Shown here: one piece after another, positions 6,820 to 15,189 of the stretch
How positions within the stretch are numbered: the stretch's first letter is position 1
How the letters are laid out: each line of letters begins with the position of its first letter
Source: RGIG1828 sp045541875
GTDB taxonomy: Bacteria; Bacillota; Clostridia; UMGS1810
Assembly: GCA_045541875.1 (NCBI GenBank)
Contig: JAZQJX010000073.1
Span: forward strand, 1 to 21,289
Length of the DNA stretch: 21,289 nucleotides
Reading direction: 5' to 3'
Notes under the pieces: generated by a model
Database searches by the model: none
What the model was told of the DNA's origin: nothing
Seen by the model: the letters and a program-made list of their open reading frames with translations, nothing else
Translations under genes and position numbers: made by a program

Positions 6820-8526
6820 TTATTCTTTGATATCTTCTGTTTCAGAATCTGCAGCGCTATTTTTCATAATGTCCCGCTGTTCCTGCTCGTGATATATTTT
6901 ATCTGCCATTTCACGGTCTGCACCAATTCCGACTTCGTCTTCTATGCTTGATGTTCCTGCTGATGAATCAACCTCTGATTCAATGAGGAACTGTCTGTAA
7001 AAATCTGATTTTGAAGCAAGATGATATATAAATCCGTCAATGCCGAGTTCCTCACAAAGTGTTGGCTCGCCCGAAAAAAGATTCACGCCAAGACCGAGAG
7101 ATTCTTTTCCCCATTCAACACCTAATGCGGCAAGGGTTGTGGGGTATATATCCATTGTTGTAAATGTCCTGTTTTTGGAATATTTATCTGAAAGACCTGT
7201 GTTTATAAAACAATTGTAGATTCTTCTGCCTCTTTTCATCACATCTTCAGGCACGGTATCAAAGTATCCGTGCTGCATTGTCAGATGATCTCCGCAGATT
7301 ACAACAACAGTATCTTTGAAATATGGTTCCTGCTTAAGCCATTCGATGAAATTGTGAACCTGAGTATCTGAACAATTTATTACATTTGCATATTTTGTGT
7401 TATAATTTCTTTCGCAATATTCACATCTGTATCCGTTTGTAAAATGTGTATCAACGGTGAGCATCGTAAAGTTAAAGGGTTCTTCTTTTTCTGCAAGATT
7501 TCTGATTTTTTCTTTTGCATACTCAAAAAGTCTGAAATCTTCATATCCCCACCACACATAATAATCTTCGGGAATTTTCCCTTCTTCGATAGCCGTGTAA
7601 TAATCAAATATTTCATAATTACCGTGTTGTTCAAAATAGTCTTTACGTTTTGCAAAACTTGCTTTTGAACCAACCATCAGCATCTGATTGTACCCTTCTT
7701 TTTCAAGAACCTGACCAATGGAGTATGCTCCGGGGAGAAATTGTCCCTGGGGACCGAATCCTGATGAGGTTACAGGCATTGTAAGAGGAATACCGCTCGT
7801 CTGAGCAATCATTGCTGCAGCTGTCCACGTTGTACCTGTTATAGGATAAGCACCGCCAAGAACCTCTGTGTCTGAAAAACTAACACTGTTTGCATCTTTG
7901 GTAAGTTCCGTGAGATAGGGAATATAGTTATCAGGCATCATACCGCCTTCGGCAATTGATGAATATGATGTTTCCATGGATTCAAGGAAAATGTACACAA
8001 GATTCTTTTTCTTTTCGGGGAATTTGTACTCTTGTTTTCCCGGTGATGTATAGCGTTCTTCATAAACGGTAGTTTTTCTTGCCTTGCCTTTAAAATATGA
8101 AAAAGCATCTATCTGACTTGCAAAAACAATAATGGAACAAGCAAGCATAATTCCTGAAATCATAAATGCTTTATCATATATAAATTTCAAAGGTCTTGCA
8201 GGACATCCTGATTTAGACTTTACCGAAATCTTCTTAATCTGATTTTTCATAAGTATAATAACAAAAGACAAAGCATTTGTTATTATAAAAACGCTGATTG
8301 CAGTAGGCAAACAAAACTTTACACAATTTGTGATTGCCTGACTGCTTCCGTCGCTTATGGGAACTCTTGCATAAAACAGAAGATTATCGAGAGTGTTTCC
8401 TTCAAGAAATATGCCTGCAAGAGTAATTGTTGCGGCTAAAGTAAATAATATTGACACTAAAAACATTTTAAAAAACATCTTGGCATTTGTCATGTACTGC
8501 CCAGGTTGTTTCTTATCTCTGTTCAT
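6820..8526 (-). CDS. LTA synthase/OpgB-like membrane phosphoglycerol transferase (sulfatase fold)
   Basis: The protein is 568 residues long. Three membrane segments near residues 19-40, 69-93 and 119-139 lead to an alkaline-phosphatase/sulfatase domain, expected to face outside. Metal and nucleophile motifs are visible: Glu182 in FLESMET, GTTWT at 231-235 supplying the Thr nucleophile (the OpgB/MdoB-like form), His361 in VDTHFTNG and Asp413-His414 in CGDHLT. The family transfers glycerol-phosphate or similar groups from phospholipid to teichoic acids or periplasmic glucans. Canonical LtaS has five membrane helices; this protein has three by eye. The last 50 or so residues are acidic and low in complexity. 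GAGTGA gives a modest ribosome site; a second Met at residue 12 is an alternative start. It appears monocistronic. Confidence 0.85.
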   Translation of the reverse strand: MNRDKKQPGQYMTNAKMFFKMFLVSILFTLAATITLAGIFLEGNTLDNLLFYARVPISDGSSQAITNCVKFCLPTAISVFIITNALSFVIILMKNQIKKISVKSKSGCPARPLKFIYDKAFMISGIMLACSIIVFASQIDAFSYFKGKARKTTVYEERYTSPGKQEYKFPEKKKNLVYIFLESMETSYSSIAEGGMMPDNYIPYLTELTKDANSVSFSDTEVLGGAYPITGTTWTAAAMIAQTSGIPLTMPVTSSGFGPQGQFLPGAYSIGQVLEKEGYNQMLMVGSKASFAKRKDYFEQHGNYEIFDYYTAIEEGKIPEDYYVWWGYEDFRLFEYAKEKIRNLAEKEEPFNFTMLTVDTHFTNGYRCEYCERNYNTKYANVINCSDTQVHNFIEWLKQEPYFKDTVVVICGDHLTMQHGYFDTVPEDVMKRGRRIYNCFINTGLSDKYSKNRTFTTMDIYPTTLAALGVEWGKESLGLGVNLFSGEPTLCEELGIDGFIYHLASKSDFYRQFLIESEVDSSAGTSSIEDEVGIGADREMADKIYHEQEQRDIMKNSAADSETEDIKE

Positions 8527-8598
8527 TTAATCACTCATTTCGTCAATTGTTATCGCTCATAAAAGCCTTTGAAATAGTTTTTTAAACCATTAGAGAGA

Positions 8599-8627
8599 AT
8601 TATATCACATAAGATGATATTTTTCAA
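8599..8627 (-). promoter_or_regulatory. Sigma-A promoter of the LTA-synthase-like gene
   Basis: On the minus strand, TTGAAA (8622-8627) and TATAAT (8599-8604) are separated by exactly 17 bases. Transcription should start near 8592, giving a leader of about 65 bases. Confidence 0.7.
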
Positions 8628-8731
8628 TATTTATTTTTCATAAAATAATAAGATTGTATTAACATTATTGCACTCATATGATAACTTTTGTCAGGCTATT
8701 CACATAAAGCCATAAAAAATTCATATGTAAA

Positions 8732-8760
8732 TTGACTGTTTACTTGCTTTGTGGTACAAT
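8732..8760 (+). promoter_or_regulatory. Strong sigma-A promoter of catabolic unit 1
   Basis: TTGACT (8732-8737) and TACAAT (8755-8760) are separated by 17 bases, with an extended -10 TG at 8752-8753. The start would be near 8767, about 50 bases before the DUF4838 gene, whose GGAGG sits at 8805-8809. Confidence 0.75.
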
Positions 8761-8818
8761 TAATACAATAGTCTATATTGACGCATATTTTCAATAAATA
8801 CCCCGGAGGCAGTTTATA

Positions 8819-10735
8819 ATGTACATAATAAAACCTGTATTATCAAAAATAAATGAAAAGGATAATAACACTCTCATTTTTGCATCTTATGAACTTCAGA
8901 AATATCTTGGTTATGTCATAGATGATGATATTTCAATAATTCCCGCAAACGCAGAATTTAAAACTAAACCAAACACTGTTTTTCTTATGATAAACCAAAA
9001 TTTAAACATTTCCGGAATTTCAGATCCTGAACTTGACGATGCCATACATATTGATATAAAGGACTGTTCAGGCATAATTTCAGGAACAAATGCCCGAAGT
9101 GTTCTGATTGGCGTGTACAGATATTTAAAAGAACTTGGATTTGCATTTTTGAGACCGGGGAAGGATGGAGAGTATTATCCTGATAAATTCAGATTTAAAG
9201 ATGTGAATCTTACAGAAAAATCCTCATATCGTCATAGAAGCGTATGCATTGAAGGTTCTGTATCTCAGGAAAATCTTATGGATATGATTGACTGGATACC
9301 GAAGGCATCGATGAACGGGTATTTTATGCAGTTTCAGATACCGAGGGTGTTTTTTGACAGATGGTATCTTGAAGAAACTCCATTCAGGGAAAAACTTGAA
9401 CTGACAAATGAAGAAATTCTTTTAATAGTGTCTCTTGCAGAAGAGGAAATCAAAAAAAGATCTCTGATGTATCACTCAGCAGGTCACGGATGGACTTGTC
9501 AGGTGGTGGGAATCGATGGAACATCCTGGGAAAAACACGAAGAACCGGAAGAAAAATATCGCTACAGACTTGCCCTTGTAAACGGAGAGAGAAAACTTTG
9601 GGAAGGGATTCCTCTCAACACAAATCTTTGCTATTCAAACTTTGAAGTGAGAAATATTCTGACTGATAATATAATTTCATACTGTAAATCTCACCCGGGA
9701 CTGTCATATCTTCATTTCTGGCTTGCAGATGCCTTCAACAATAACTGCGAATGTGAAAATTGCAAAGGTACAAACATATCAGACTACTATGTGATGATGC
9801 TCAATGAACTCGACGAAAAACTGAAAAAAGAAAATCTTGACACAAGAATAGTTTTTCTTTTATACTTTGACCTTTTGTGGAAACCTGAGGTTGAAAAAAT
9901 AAAGAATAAAGACAGGTTTGTTCTTATGTTTGCACCAATCACAAGGTCATACTCTTCCTCATATTGCACCGAGGCAAAAGGTGAGACAAAGCCCTATGAA
10001 TACAATAAAATAGAACTTCCGAAAGATGTGGGTGAGAACTTGGCATATCTTAAAGAGTGGCAAAAGGAATTTGACGGAGACAGTTTCGATTTTGACTATC
10101 ACTTCATGTGGGATCACTACTACGATTTTCCTCAGTATAATCACGCAAAGATTTTAAGCGGTGACATAAAGAATTTAGAAAAAATAGGTCTTGACGGCCT
10201 TGTCAGTTGTCAGATACAAAGAGCATTTCTTCCAACTTCTCTCAATATGAATATAATGGCTGAAACCCTGTGGAATAAAGATGCTGATTTTGATTTTGTA
10301 GCATTAAAAACCTTGGAGAAAGAATTTGGCTCTGAATATAAATTCGTGATTGACTATCTTTCATTTCTTTCAGATAACGGATGTGCAAAAGCAATCAGAG
10401 AGGAAGAAAGAATCAGCACATCTGAAAACATTGCATCTCTTGATAAATCCATAGAAAAAATAGATTGTTCTGCTTCTTTTATAGAAAATCAAATATCAAA
10501 TTCAGATGATAATCAGAAAACGAATGCGTGGGAAAAACTCAAGTTTTTCTCGCAGTTATATAAAGAGATGCTTTTAACCTACAAACAAATTGCACAAGGA
10601 AACACAGATGTTGACATAAGCCATATTAAAAAACTTGCTTTAGAAAACGAAATGAGATTCAGGGACGAATTTGATGCCATGTACTTTTTGCATACGTTTT
10701 ATATGAATACTGTACCAAGATTACAAAAACAATAA
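8819..10735 (+). CDS. DUF4838 domain protein, alpha-glucuronidase/hexosaminidase-like glycosidase candidate
   Basis: The protein is 638 residues long, with no signal peptide and so probably cytoplasmic. The N-terminal 120 residues resemble the small alpha/beta domain preceding the barrel in GH67/GH20-type enzymes (ASYELQKYL, then GTNARSVLIGVYRYLKELG near 90-115). A TIM-barrel-like region follows. The segment near residues 296-330 (FWLADAFNNNCECENC, then SDYYVMMLNEL) is the hallmark of DUF4838, which pairs acidic/Asn residues with a Cys cluster. The C-terminal 130 residues are helical. DUF4838 proteins are thought to be glycoside hydrolases by fold, but the substrate is not established, and the catalytic pair cannot be named with confidence here. 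First gene of its unit: GGAGG 9 bases before the ATG, and a Gfo/Idh/MocA gene 18-21 bases downstream. Confidence 0.75.
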   Translation: MYIIKPVLSKINEKDNNTLIFASYELQKYLGYVIDDDISIIPANAEFKTKPNTVFLMINQNLNISGISDPELDDAIHIDIKDCSGIISGTNARSVLIGVYRYLKELGFAFLRPGKDGEYYPDKFRFKDVNLTEKSSYRHRSVCIEGSVSQENLMDMIDWIPKASMNGYFMQFQIPRVFFDRWYLEETPFREKLELTNEEILLIVSLAEEEIKKRSLMYHSAGHGWTCQVVGIDGTSWEKHEEPEEKYRYRLALVNGERKLWEGIPLNTNLCYSNFEVRNILTDNIISYCKSHPGLSYLHFWLADAFNNNCECENCKGTNISDYYVMMLNELDEKLKKENLDTRIVFLLYFDLLWKPEVEKIKNKDRFVLMFAPITRSYSSSYCTEAKGETKPYEYNKIELPKDVGENLAYLKEWQKEFDGDSFDFDYHFMWDHYYDFPQYNHAKILSGDIKNLEKIGLDGLVSCQIQRAFLPTSLNMNIMAETLWNKDADFDFVALKTLEKEFGSEYKFVIDYLSFLSDNGCAKAIREEERISTSENIASLDKSIEKIDCSASFIENQISNSDDNQKTNAWEKLKFFSQLYKEMLLTYKQIAQGNTDVDISHIKKLALENEMRFRDEFDAMYFLHTFYMNTVPRLQKQ

Positions 10736-10756
10736 TATTGTCCGAGGTGGATTATG

Positions 10757-11734
10757 ATGAAAATCAGATGGGGAATTGTAGGTCCCGGGTTTATTGCCAA
10801 TAAATTTGCGGATGCACTTTCAAACGTAGATGATGCAGTTCTTTTTGCAGTCTCATCAACAAATGTTTCAAAGGCGGAAGATTTTGCAAGGATTCATAAC
10901 ATTCCTAAAGTGTTTGAAACCTATGAACAAATGGCAATTTCAGATGAAATAGACGCAGTATATATTTCCACAATACATCCGTTTCATAAACCAAGTGCAG
11001 AAATTTTTATTAAAAACAAAAAACACGTTCTTTGCGAAAAACCCCTTTGTGTAAACGCAAATGAGGCAAGAAAACTTCAATCTCTTGCAAAAGAGAATAA
11101 TGTTTTTCTTATGGAAGCGATGTGGACGGCCTTTTTACCCGCAATAGAATGTGCAAAGAAACTTGTGTCGGACGGCGTAATCGGTGAAGTCAAAAGTACA
11201 AGAGCAAGTTTTTGTTACCGCATAACACCATCGGAAGATCCAAAACTTTTTGATAACTCTCTTGCGGGCGGTTCGCTTCTCGATGTGGGTGTTTACGGAT
11301 TGTATTTTTCATCTCTCTTTTCAAAAGGTAAACCTGAATGCATAAGTTCAGTTTCAAGAGTGGAAAACGGTGTTGATCTTCAAATGGAAGTATTGCTTAA
11401 GTATCCGTCAAATGTTTTGTCTTTGGTATCCTCTGCAATTGACCTTGAAAAAGAGGAAGATGCGGTTATATATGGAACGGAAGGTATGATTACGATACCC
11501 CATTTTTACCGTGCTGATACACTTTATGTGAAAAAAGGCGACATTCAAAAGTGCATTGAAAAACCCTTTTTGGGAAACGGATTTGAAGAAGAAATCATCC
11601 ACTTTACAAAGTGTGTAAATAATAACCTTTCCCAAAGTCCCATACATCCTTTGGAAAAATCAATAGAGATTCTTGAAATTATGGATGAAATAAGGAAAAA
11701 CGATGGCATTATATATGCAGATTCGGACAATTAA
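10757..11734 (+). CDS. Gfo/Idh/MocA oxidoreductase, dihydrodiol-dehydrogenase-like (Tyr type)
   Basis: This is a 325-residue NAD(P)-dependent sugar oxidoreductase candidate. The N-terminal Rossmann domain opens with GIVGPGFIA (residues 6-14); the family EKP motif is at 94-96 (Lys95). The C-terminal domain carries EAMWTAFLP (120-128) and GGSLLDVGVYG (171-181) with Tyr180 in the catalytic position, as in the dihydrodiol dehydrogenase/YulF-like branch. AGGTGG at 10745-10750 sits 6 bases before the ATG at 10757 but only 3 before the ATG at 10754, so the second is chosen. It lies between a glycosidase-like gene and larA, so it may oxidise or reduce a sugar or sugar acid released by them. Confidence 0.9.
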   Translation: MKIRWGIVGPGFIANKFADALSNVDDAVLFAVSSTNVSKAEDFARIHNIPKVFETYEQMAISDEIDAVYISTIHPFHKPSAEIFIKNKKHVLCEKPLCVNANEARKLQSLAKENNVFLMEAMWTAFLPAIECAKKLVSDGVIGEVKSTRASFCYRITPSEDPKLFDNSLAGGSLLDVGVYGLYFSSLFSKGKPECISSVSRVENGVDLQMEVLLKYPSNVLSLVSSAIDLEKEEDAVIYGTEGMITIPHFYRADTLYVKKGDIQKCIEKPFLGNGFEEEIIHFTKCVNNNLSQSPIHPLEKSIEILEIMDEIRKNDGIIYADSDN

Positions 11735-11751
11735 AAAAGCCTTAAATGACA

Positions 11752-11780
11752 TTGATGTATTACTGTTTTTTTGATATTAT
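11752..11780 (+). promoter_or_regulatory. Possible internal promoter before larA
   Basis: TTGATG (11752-11757) and TATTAT (11775-11780) are 17 bases apart in the 64-base gap between the oxidoreductase and larA. It could give larA separate expression. The region is AT-rich, so this is tentative. Confidence 0.35.
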
Positions 11781-11798
11781 AACTACAGGAGTTAAGTT

Positions 11799-13073
11799 AT
11801 GAAAGAGATAAAATTTCCATATGGAAAAACACATATGAGTTACAATTTTGACGAAAGCGAACTTCTTGGAATTCTGACTTCATCAATCGAAGAGTATACA
11901 CCTGAAAAGGGACAGGATGAACTTGTTATTGAGTCTATGGAAAATCCTGTCGGAACAGAAAAACTGTCTGTTCTTTCAAAAGATAAGAATAAAGTTGTCA
12001 TAATTGCAAGTGACCATACAAGACCTGTTCCAAGTAAAGTTATAATACCTCATATGCTGAAAGAAATCCGAAAAGGAAATCCTTGTGCAGACATAACCAT
12101 ACTTATTGCAACAGGATGTCACAGGGGTACAACAAAAGAAGAACTCATCAGTAAGTTTGGCGAAGAAATTGTAAAAAATGAGAAAATATATGTTCATGAC
12201 TGCGATGAAACACATATGATGGAATCCATAGGAACACTTCCTTCAGGAGGAAAATGTGTGATAAACAAACTATGTCTTGAAGCAGATCTTCTTGTGTCTG
12301 AAGGGTTTATTGAACCTCACTTTTTTGCAGGATTCTCAGGCGGAAGAAAAAGTGTTCTCCCCGGAGTATCAGCAAGAGAAACAGTTCTTGCCAATCATTG
12401 CTCCGAGTTCATAGCAAATCCATATTCGAGAACCGGTATTCTTGAAAATAATCCTATACATAAAGATATGCTCTGGGCTGCAAAAAAAGCAAACCTTGCA
12501 TTCATTGTAAATGTTGTTCTCAACGAAAAGAAAGAAGTTATATATGCCGTTTCAGGAGATGTTGAAAAAGCCCATAAAAAAGGCACAGATTTTATTTCAT
12601 CTCTTTGCTGTGTAAAATCAAAACCTGCCGATGTTGTAATTTCGACAAACGGTGGATATCCTCTTGATCAGAATATCTATCAGGCAGTAAAAGGAATGAC
12701 TGCAGCCGAAGCAACTGTAAAAGATGGCGGAGTTATAATTATGCTTGCATCGTCAACAGACGGATGCGGAGGAGAACATTTCTTCAATCAACTTTCCTTG
12801 GAAAGTGACATAGAAAAAACAATGAAAACATTTTTGGAAAGAGGCAGAAATCAGACACAGCCCGATCAGTGGCAGTCACAGATTTTAATAAGAATTCTTT
12901 TGAAGTCAACAGTTATCTATGTTTCAGAAATGGATGATGAAACAATCGAAAAACTTCATATGATTCCTGCTCATTCTCTCAAAGAAGCAATGGAAAAAGC
13001 AAGAAAAATTATAAATAAAGAAAAAATAACCATAACTGCAATTCCTGATGGTGTAGCAGTTATGGTGTTGTAA
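11799..13073 (+). CDS. larA: LarA-family nickel-pincer 2-hydroxyacid racemase/epimerase
   Basis: The protein is 424 residues, the length of Lactobacillus plantarum lactate racemase, and its key residues fall at the same numbers. Asp72 and Arg75 are in SDHTRP, His108 in CHRGTT, His174 in EPHFFAGFSGG, the cofactor-binding Lys184 in GGRK, His200 in ANHC, and Gln295 and Lys298 in YQAVKGM. LarA uses the nickel-pincer nucleotide cofactor to invert the carbon of a 2-hydroxy acid by hydride transfer. Homologues act on lactate, malate, other hydroxy acids and gluconate C2. In this sugar-enzyme cluster an aldonic- or uronic-acid-type substrate is plausible, but lactate is not excluded. AGGAG precedes the ATG by 7 bases. 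Cofactor genes larB, larC and larE are not in the window. Its last codons contain the neighbour's terminator. Confidence 0.9.
   Translation: MKEIKFPYGKTHMSYNFDESELLGILTSSIEEYTPEKGQDELVIESMENPVGTEKLSVLSKDKNKVVIIASDHTRPVPSKVIIPHMLKEIRKGNPCADITILIATGCHRGTTKEELISKFGEEIVKNEKIYVHDCDETHMMESIGTLPSGGKCVINKLCLEADLLVSEGFIEPHFFAGFSGGRKSVLPGVSARETVLANHCSEFIANPYSRTGILENNPIHKDMLWAAKKANLAFIVNVVLNEKKEVIYAVSGDVEKAHKKGTDFISSLCCVKSKPADVVISTNGGYPLDQNIYQAVKGMTAAEATVKDGGVIIMLASSTDGCGGEHFFNQLSLESDIEKTMKTFLERGRNQTQPDQWQSQILIRILLKSTVIYVSEMDDETIEKLHMIPAHSLKEAMEKARKIINKEKITITAIPDGVAVMVL
13017..13066 (-). terminator. Intrinsic terminator of the minus-strand araC-type gene, inside larA
   Basis: A perfect 11-bp inverted repeat pairs 13029-13039 with 13056-13066 (ACCATAACTGC / GCAGTTATGGT) around a 16-base loop. 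Read on the minus strand it begins 8 bases after the regulator's stop and runs into TTATTTTTTCTTT. On the plus strand no T-run follows. The whole structure lies in the last 45 bases of the larA coding region. Confidence 0.7.
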
Positions 13074-13895
13074 TTAAAAACTCTTACTTGTCATTTCTCT
13101 TTTTAGTGTGTGACCTTTTTCCTGTTTATATATTTTGCAAAGATGTGCGCCGTCAAAAAATCCAAGATTTTCAGCAATTTCGTTTAGCGTAAGATCAGAG
13201 TTTGCCATTTCTTCTGCATGAGTCAGACGGATTTTGTTTCTGTATTTTATCGGTGGGATACCGCCTGAATAATCTTTGAATTTCCGAAGAAACGTCGATT
13301 CACTCATGTGACACATATCTGAAAGTTCTTTTGTTGAGAAATTGATGTTTGTTTTATTCTCTATTGCGATAATTGCCTGCATAATATCACTGTAAATATT
13401 GTCAAAATCGGATCTGATTTCTTTGGGCGTAAAAAGTTCATCAATAATGGAAAACATTTCCCCTTTGAGTCGCAAAATGTTTCTTGCGGGATTCATTGTA
13501 GAGTAAAGCACCATTTTGAATTTTTTAAAAAGCAATCCAAAATCATCATGGGCAACGAGCCTGACTTTGTCATTTAAATATATTTCTTCATCATCTGAAT
13601 TTTTAATGCTGAAGGAAATGCCTATTCCGTCTATGGGCATGTCTGTGTTACAGCAAAATGAACGGTATTTTGTCCCGTGGGGAATAAAAATAATATCCCC
13701 CGGATCAATGGAACACACAAGTTCATTCTCAACCGTATAACTTCGAGTATTTTCTATCTGATAGTAAATCAGATGATTGTTTCTTCCGCAAGTTTCATAG
13801 TTGTAGGTTGTGTAATCTCTTTTGCCCATTCTGTATGCCACAACGTCGGTAAATTGACAGTCAATGCCGCACAGTTCTTTTGAATTTATAATCAT
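13074..13895 (-). CDS. AraC-family transcriptional regulator with N-terminal cupin-like domain
   Basis: The protein is 273 residues from the ATG at 13895. The ATG four codons earlier (13907) has no ribosome site, while GGGAG lies 7 bases before 13895. Residues 20-95 form a cupin-like sensor (YTVENELVCSIDPGDIIFIPHG). Residues 168-270 carry two helix-turn-helix motifs: near 187-207 (STKELSDMCHMSESTFLRKF) and 236-257 (TLNEIAENLGFFDGAHLCKIYK). The second ends in the less usual KQEKGHTLKRE rather than a standard GxSPxxYR. The gene sits between the two catabolic units, back-to-back with larA (stops abut with no spacer) and divergent from unit 2, so it is the likely local activator of one or both units. 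Confidence 0.9.
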   Translation of the reverse strand: MIINSKELCGIDCQFTDVVAYRMGKRDYTTYNYETCGRNNHLIYYQIENTRSYTVENELVCSIDPGDIIFIPHGTKYRSFCCNTDMPIDGIGISFSIKNSDDEEIYLNDKVRLVAHDDFGLLFKKFKMVLYSTMNPARNILRLKGEMFSIIDELFTPKEIRSDFDNIYSDIMQAIIAIENKTNINFSTKELSDMCHMSESTFLRKFKDYSGGIPPIKYRNKIRLTHAEEMANSDLTLNEIAENLGFFDGAHLCKIYKQEKGHTLKREMTSKSF

Positions 13896-13939
13896 ATAAA
13901 CTCCCATCCGGCTATAAGCCTTTGTATTTTACAATGATA

Positions 13940-13968
13940 ATTATAAAATATATCAAAAAATTATGCAA
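13940..13968 (-). promoter_or_regulatory. Promoter of the second araC-type gene
   Basis: On the minus strand, TTGCAT (13963-13968) and TATAAT (13940-13945) are exactly 17 bases apart. Direct AATACT repeats at 13967-13972 and 13990-13995, 23 bases start to start, flank the -35 side and may be regulator contacts. Confidence 0.6.
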
Positions 13969-14031
13969 TACTAACTGTTCTTATATTTGAATACTTGACG
14001 TTTTTATACAATAAATGTACTGCTTTGTCTA

Positions 14032-14060
14032 ATGAAATACACTTTGAAAGCGGTTATAAT
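14032..14060 (+). promoter_or_regulatory. Candidate promoter of unit 2 with overlapping cre site
   Basis: ATGAAA (14032-14037, weak -35) and TATAAT (14055-14060) are 17 bases apart. TTGAAAGCGGTTATA at 14044-14058 matches the CcpA cre consensus WTGAAARCGYTTWNN at all but one position and overlaps the -10 box. The weak -35 fits an activator-dependent promoter, with CcpA binding expected to block it when preferred sugars are present. Confidence 0.5.
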
Positions 14061-14117
14061 GGCGTTGTGACAATGATGAAGGCAATAAACTTCACAAATT
14101 TTGAAAGGATGAAAGAA

Positions 14118-15182
14118 ATGAGTAAAAAAACAAGAGTGGGAATAATCGGTACGGGTAATATTTCAATATACTGGGCACATTACCCTGAATACAAGCAGGT
14201 AGATGAATGTGAGATTTCTGCTATCTGTGATATTGACACAGAGAAACTCAAAAAAGTCGGTGATGAACTTGGCATCCCCGAAAACAGACGTTTCACAGAC
14301 TACAATGACCTTATTGCCTGTGAAGATGTTGACGTTGTAGATATTGCAACATGGAACAGTGTTCACTGTGAAATTGCGGAAGCCGCTGCACGCGCAGGTA
14401 AATCATTCAGCATTGAAAAACCTGTAGGCATGAATTATGCCGAGGCAAAACACCTTGAAAAAGTTGCAAAAGAGTGCGGAGTTGAATCTTTTGTATGCTT
14501 AAGTTGGAGATACCGCCCATACACAAGATATCTCAGATACCTTATTGAAAATGGCAAAGCAGGAAAACTCTATCACATAAATGTTCGTTGTATTAAAGAT
14601 TCAGGTCTCTGGGAAGGCAGAAAAAGAGAATGGAGATTTGATAACGAAAGAGCAGGCTCCGGAGTTTTGGGAGACCTTGGATCTCATATGTTTGATATTG
14701 TTCACTTCTGCGGAGAAAAATTCAAAGAAGTATACGCAAAATGGGGGATTTTCATTAAAGAAAGACCAAGTGAAGAAACAGGAGAAATTCTCCCTGTTGA
14801 TACAGATGACTGGTGCAACATTACAGCAGAACTTGAAAGCGACACAAGTTGTACAATTCAGCTTTCAAGATGTGCAACAACAATTCCTGACCTTGTGGAA
14901 TTTGAAGTTTTCGGTTCAAAAGGGAAACTCAGATATGTTCATCTTGCAGGACAGCACACTCTTGAATTTACAGATGCTAAGACTAAAGAAGTTGAAAGTC
15001 TCACACCACCTGCAGAATTTAACGCACTTCAGTCACAGTCATTCATAAATCTTATGAATGGAATTGAAGATGAATATACGGCAAAAATTCATCATGGTCT
15101 TGAATGTCAGGCTGTAATTGACGCAGCATTTTTATCTGCAACACAAAACAGACCGGTAAAAATTTCAGAAATTACAGGCTGA
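14118..15182 (+). CDS. Gfo/Idh/MocA oxidoreductase (His type), first gene of unit 2
   Basis: The protein is 354 residues from the ATG at 14118, which has AAAGGA 9 bases upstream. The frame is open further back, but that stretch is promoter and leader DNA and lacks family sequence. The Rossmann motif GIIGTGNIS is at 8-16, the EKP motif at 100-102 (Lys101), and the catalytic-domain signature GSGVLGDLGSHMFDIVHF at 180-197 places Asp187 and His190 in the usual active-site positions. The SWRYRPYTRYL segment (129-139) lines the sugar pocket in relatives. It probably oxidises or reduces a ring hydroxyl of a sugar or glycoside with NAD(P). It is separated from the next gene by 106 bases holding a strong hairpin. 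Confidence 0.9.
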   Translation: MSKKTRVGIIGTGNISIYWAHYPEYKQVDECEISAICDIDTEKLKKVGDELGIPENRRFTDYNDLIACEDVDVVDIATWNSVHCEIAEAAARAGKSFSIEKPVGMNYAEAKHLEKVAKECGVESFVCLSWRYRPYTRYLRYLIENGKAGKLYHINVRCIKDSGLWEGRKREWRFDNERAGSGVLGDLGSHMFDIVHFCGEKFKEVYAKWGIFIKERPSEETGEILPVDTDDWCNITAELESDTSCTIQLSRCATTIPDLVEFEVFGSKGKLRYVHLAGQHTLEFTDAKTKEVESLTPPAEFNALQSQSFINLMNGIEDEYTAKIHHGLECQAVIDAAFLSATQNRPVKISEITG

Positions 15183-15189
15183 TAAAAGT

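Noticed and set aside
7380..7673. 97-codon minus-strand frame within the LTA-synthase-like gene
   Set aside because: It is a shadow of the real gene in another frame, with Lys-rich unlikely composition.
13995..14023. TTGACG at 13995-14000 as the -35 box of unit 2
   Set aside because: No acceptable -10 lies 16-18 bases downstream; TATAAT at 14055 is a better candidate.
13995..14117. 41-codon extension of the first unit-2 oxidoreductase from a TTG
   Set aside because: The stretch holds the promoter and cre-like site, and a proper ribosome site precedes 14118.
14581..15048. 155-codon open frame inside the oxidoreductase gene
   Set aside because: It lies wholly in another frame of a well-supported gene, lacks a ribosome site and has no recognisable family features.
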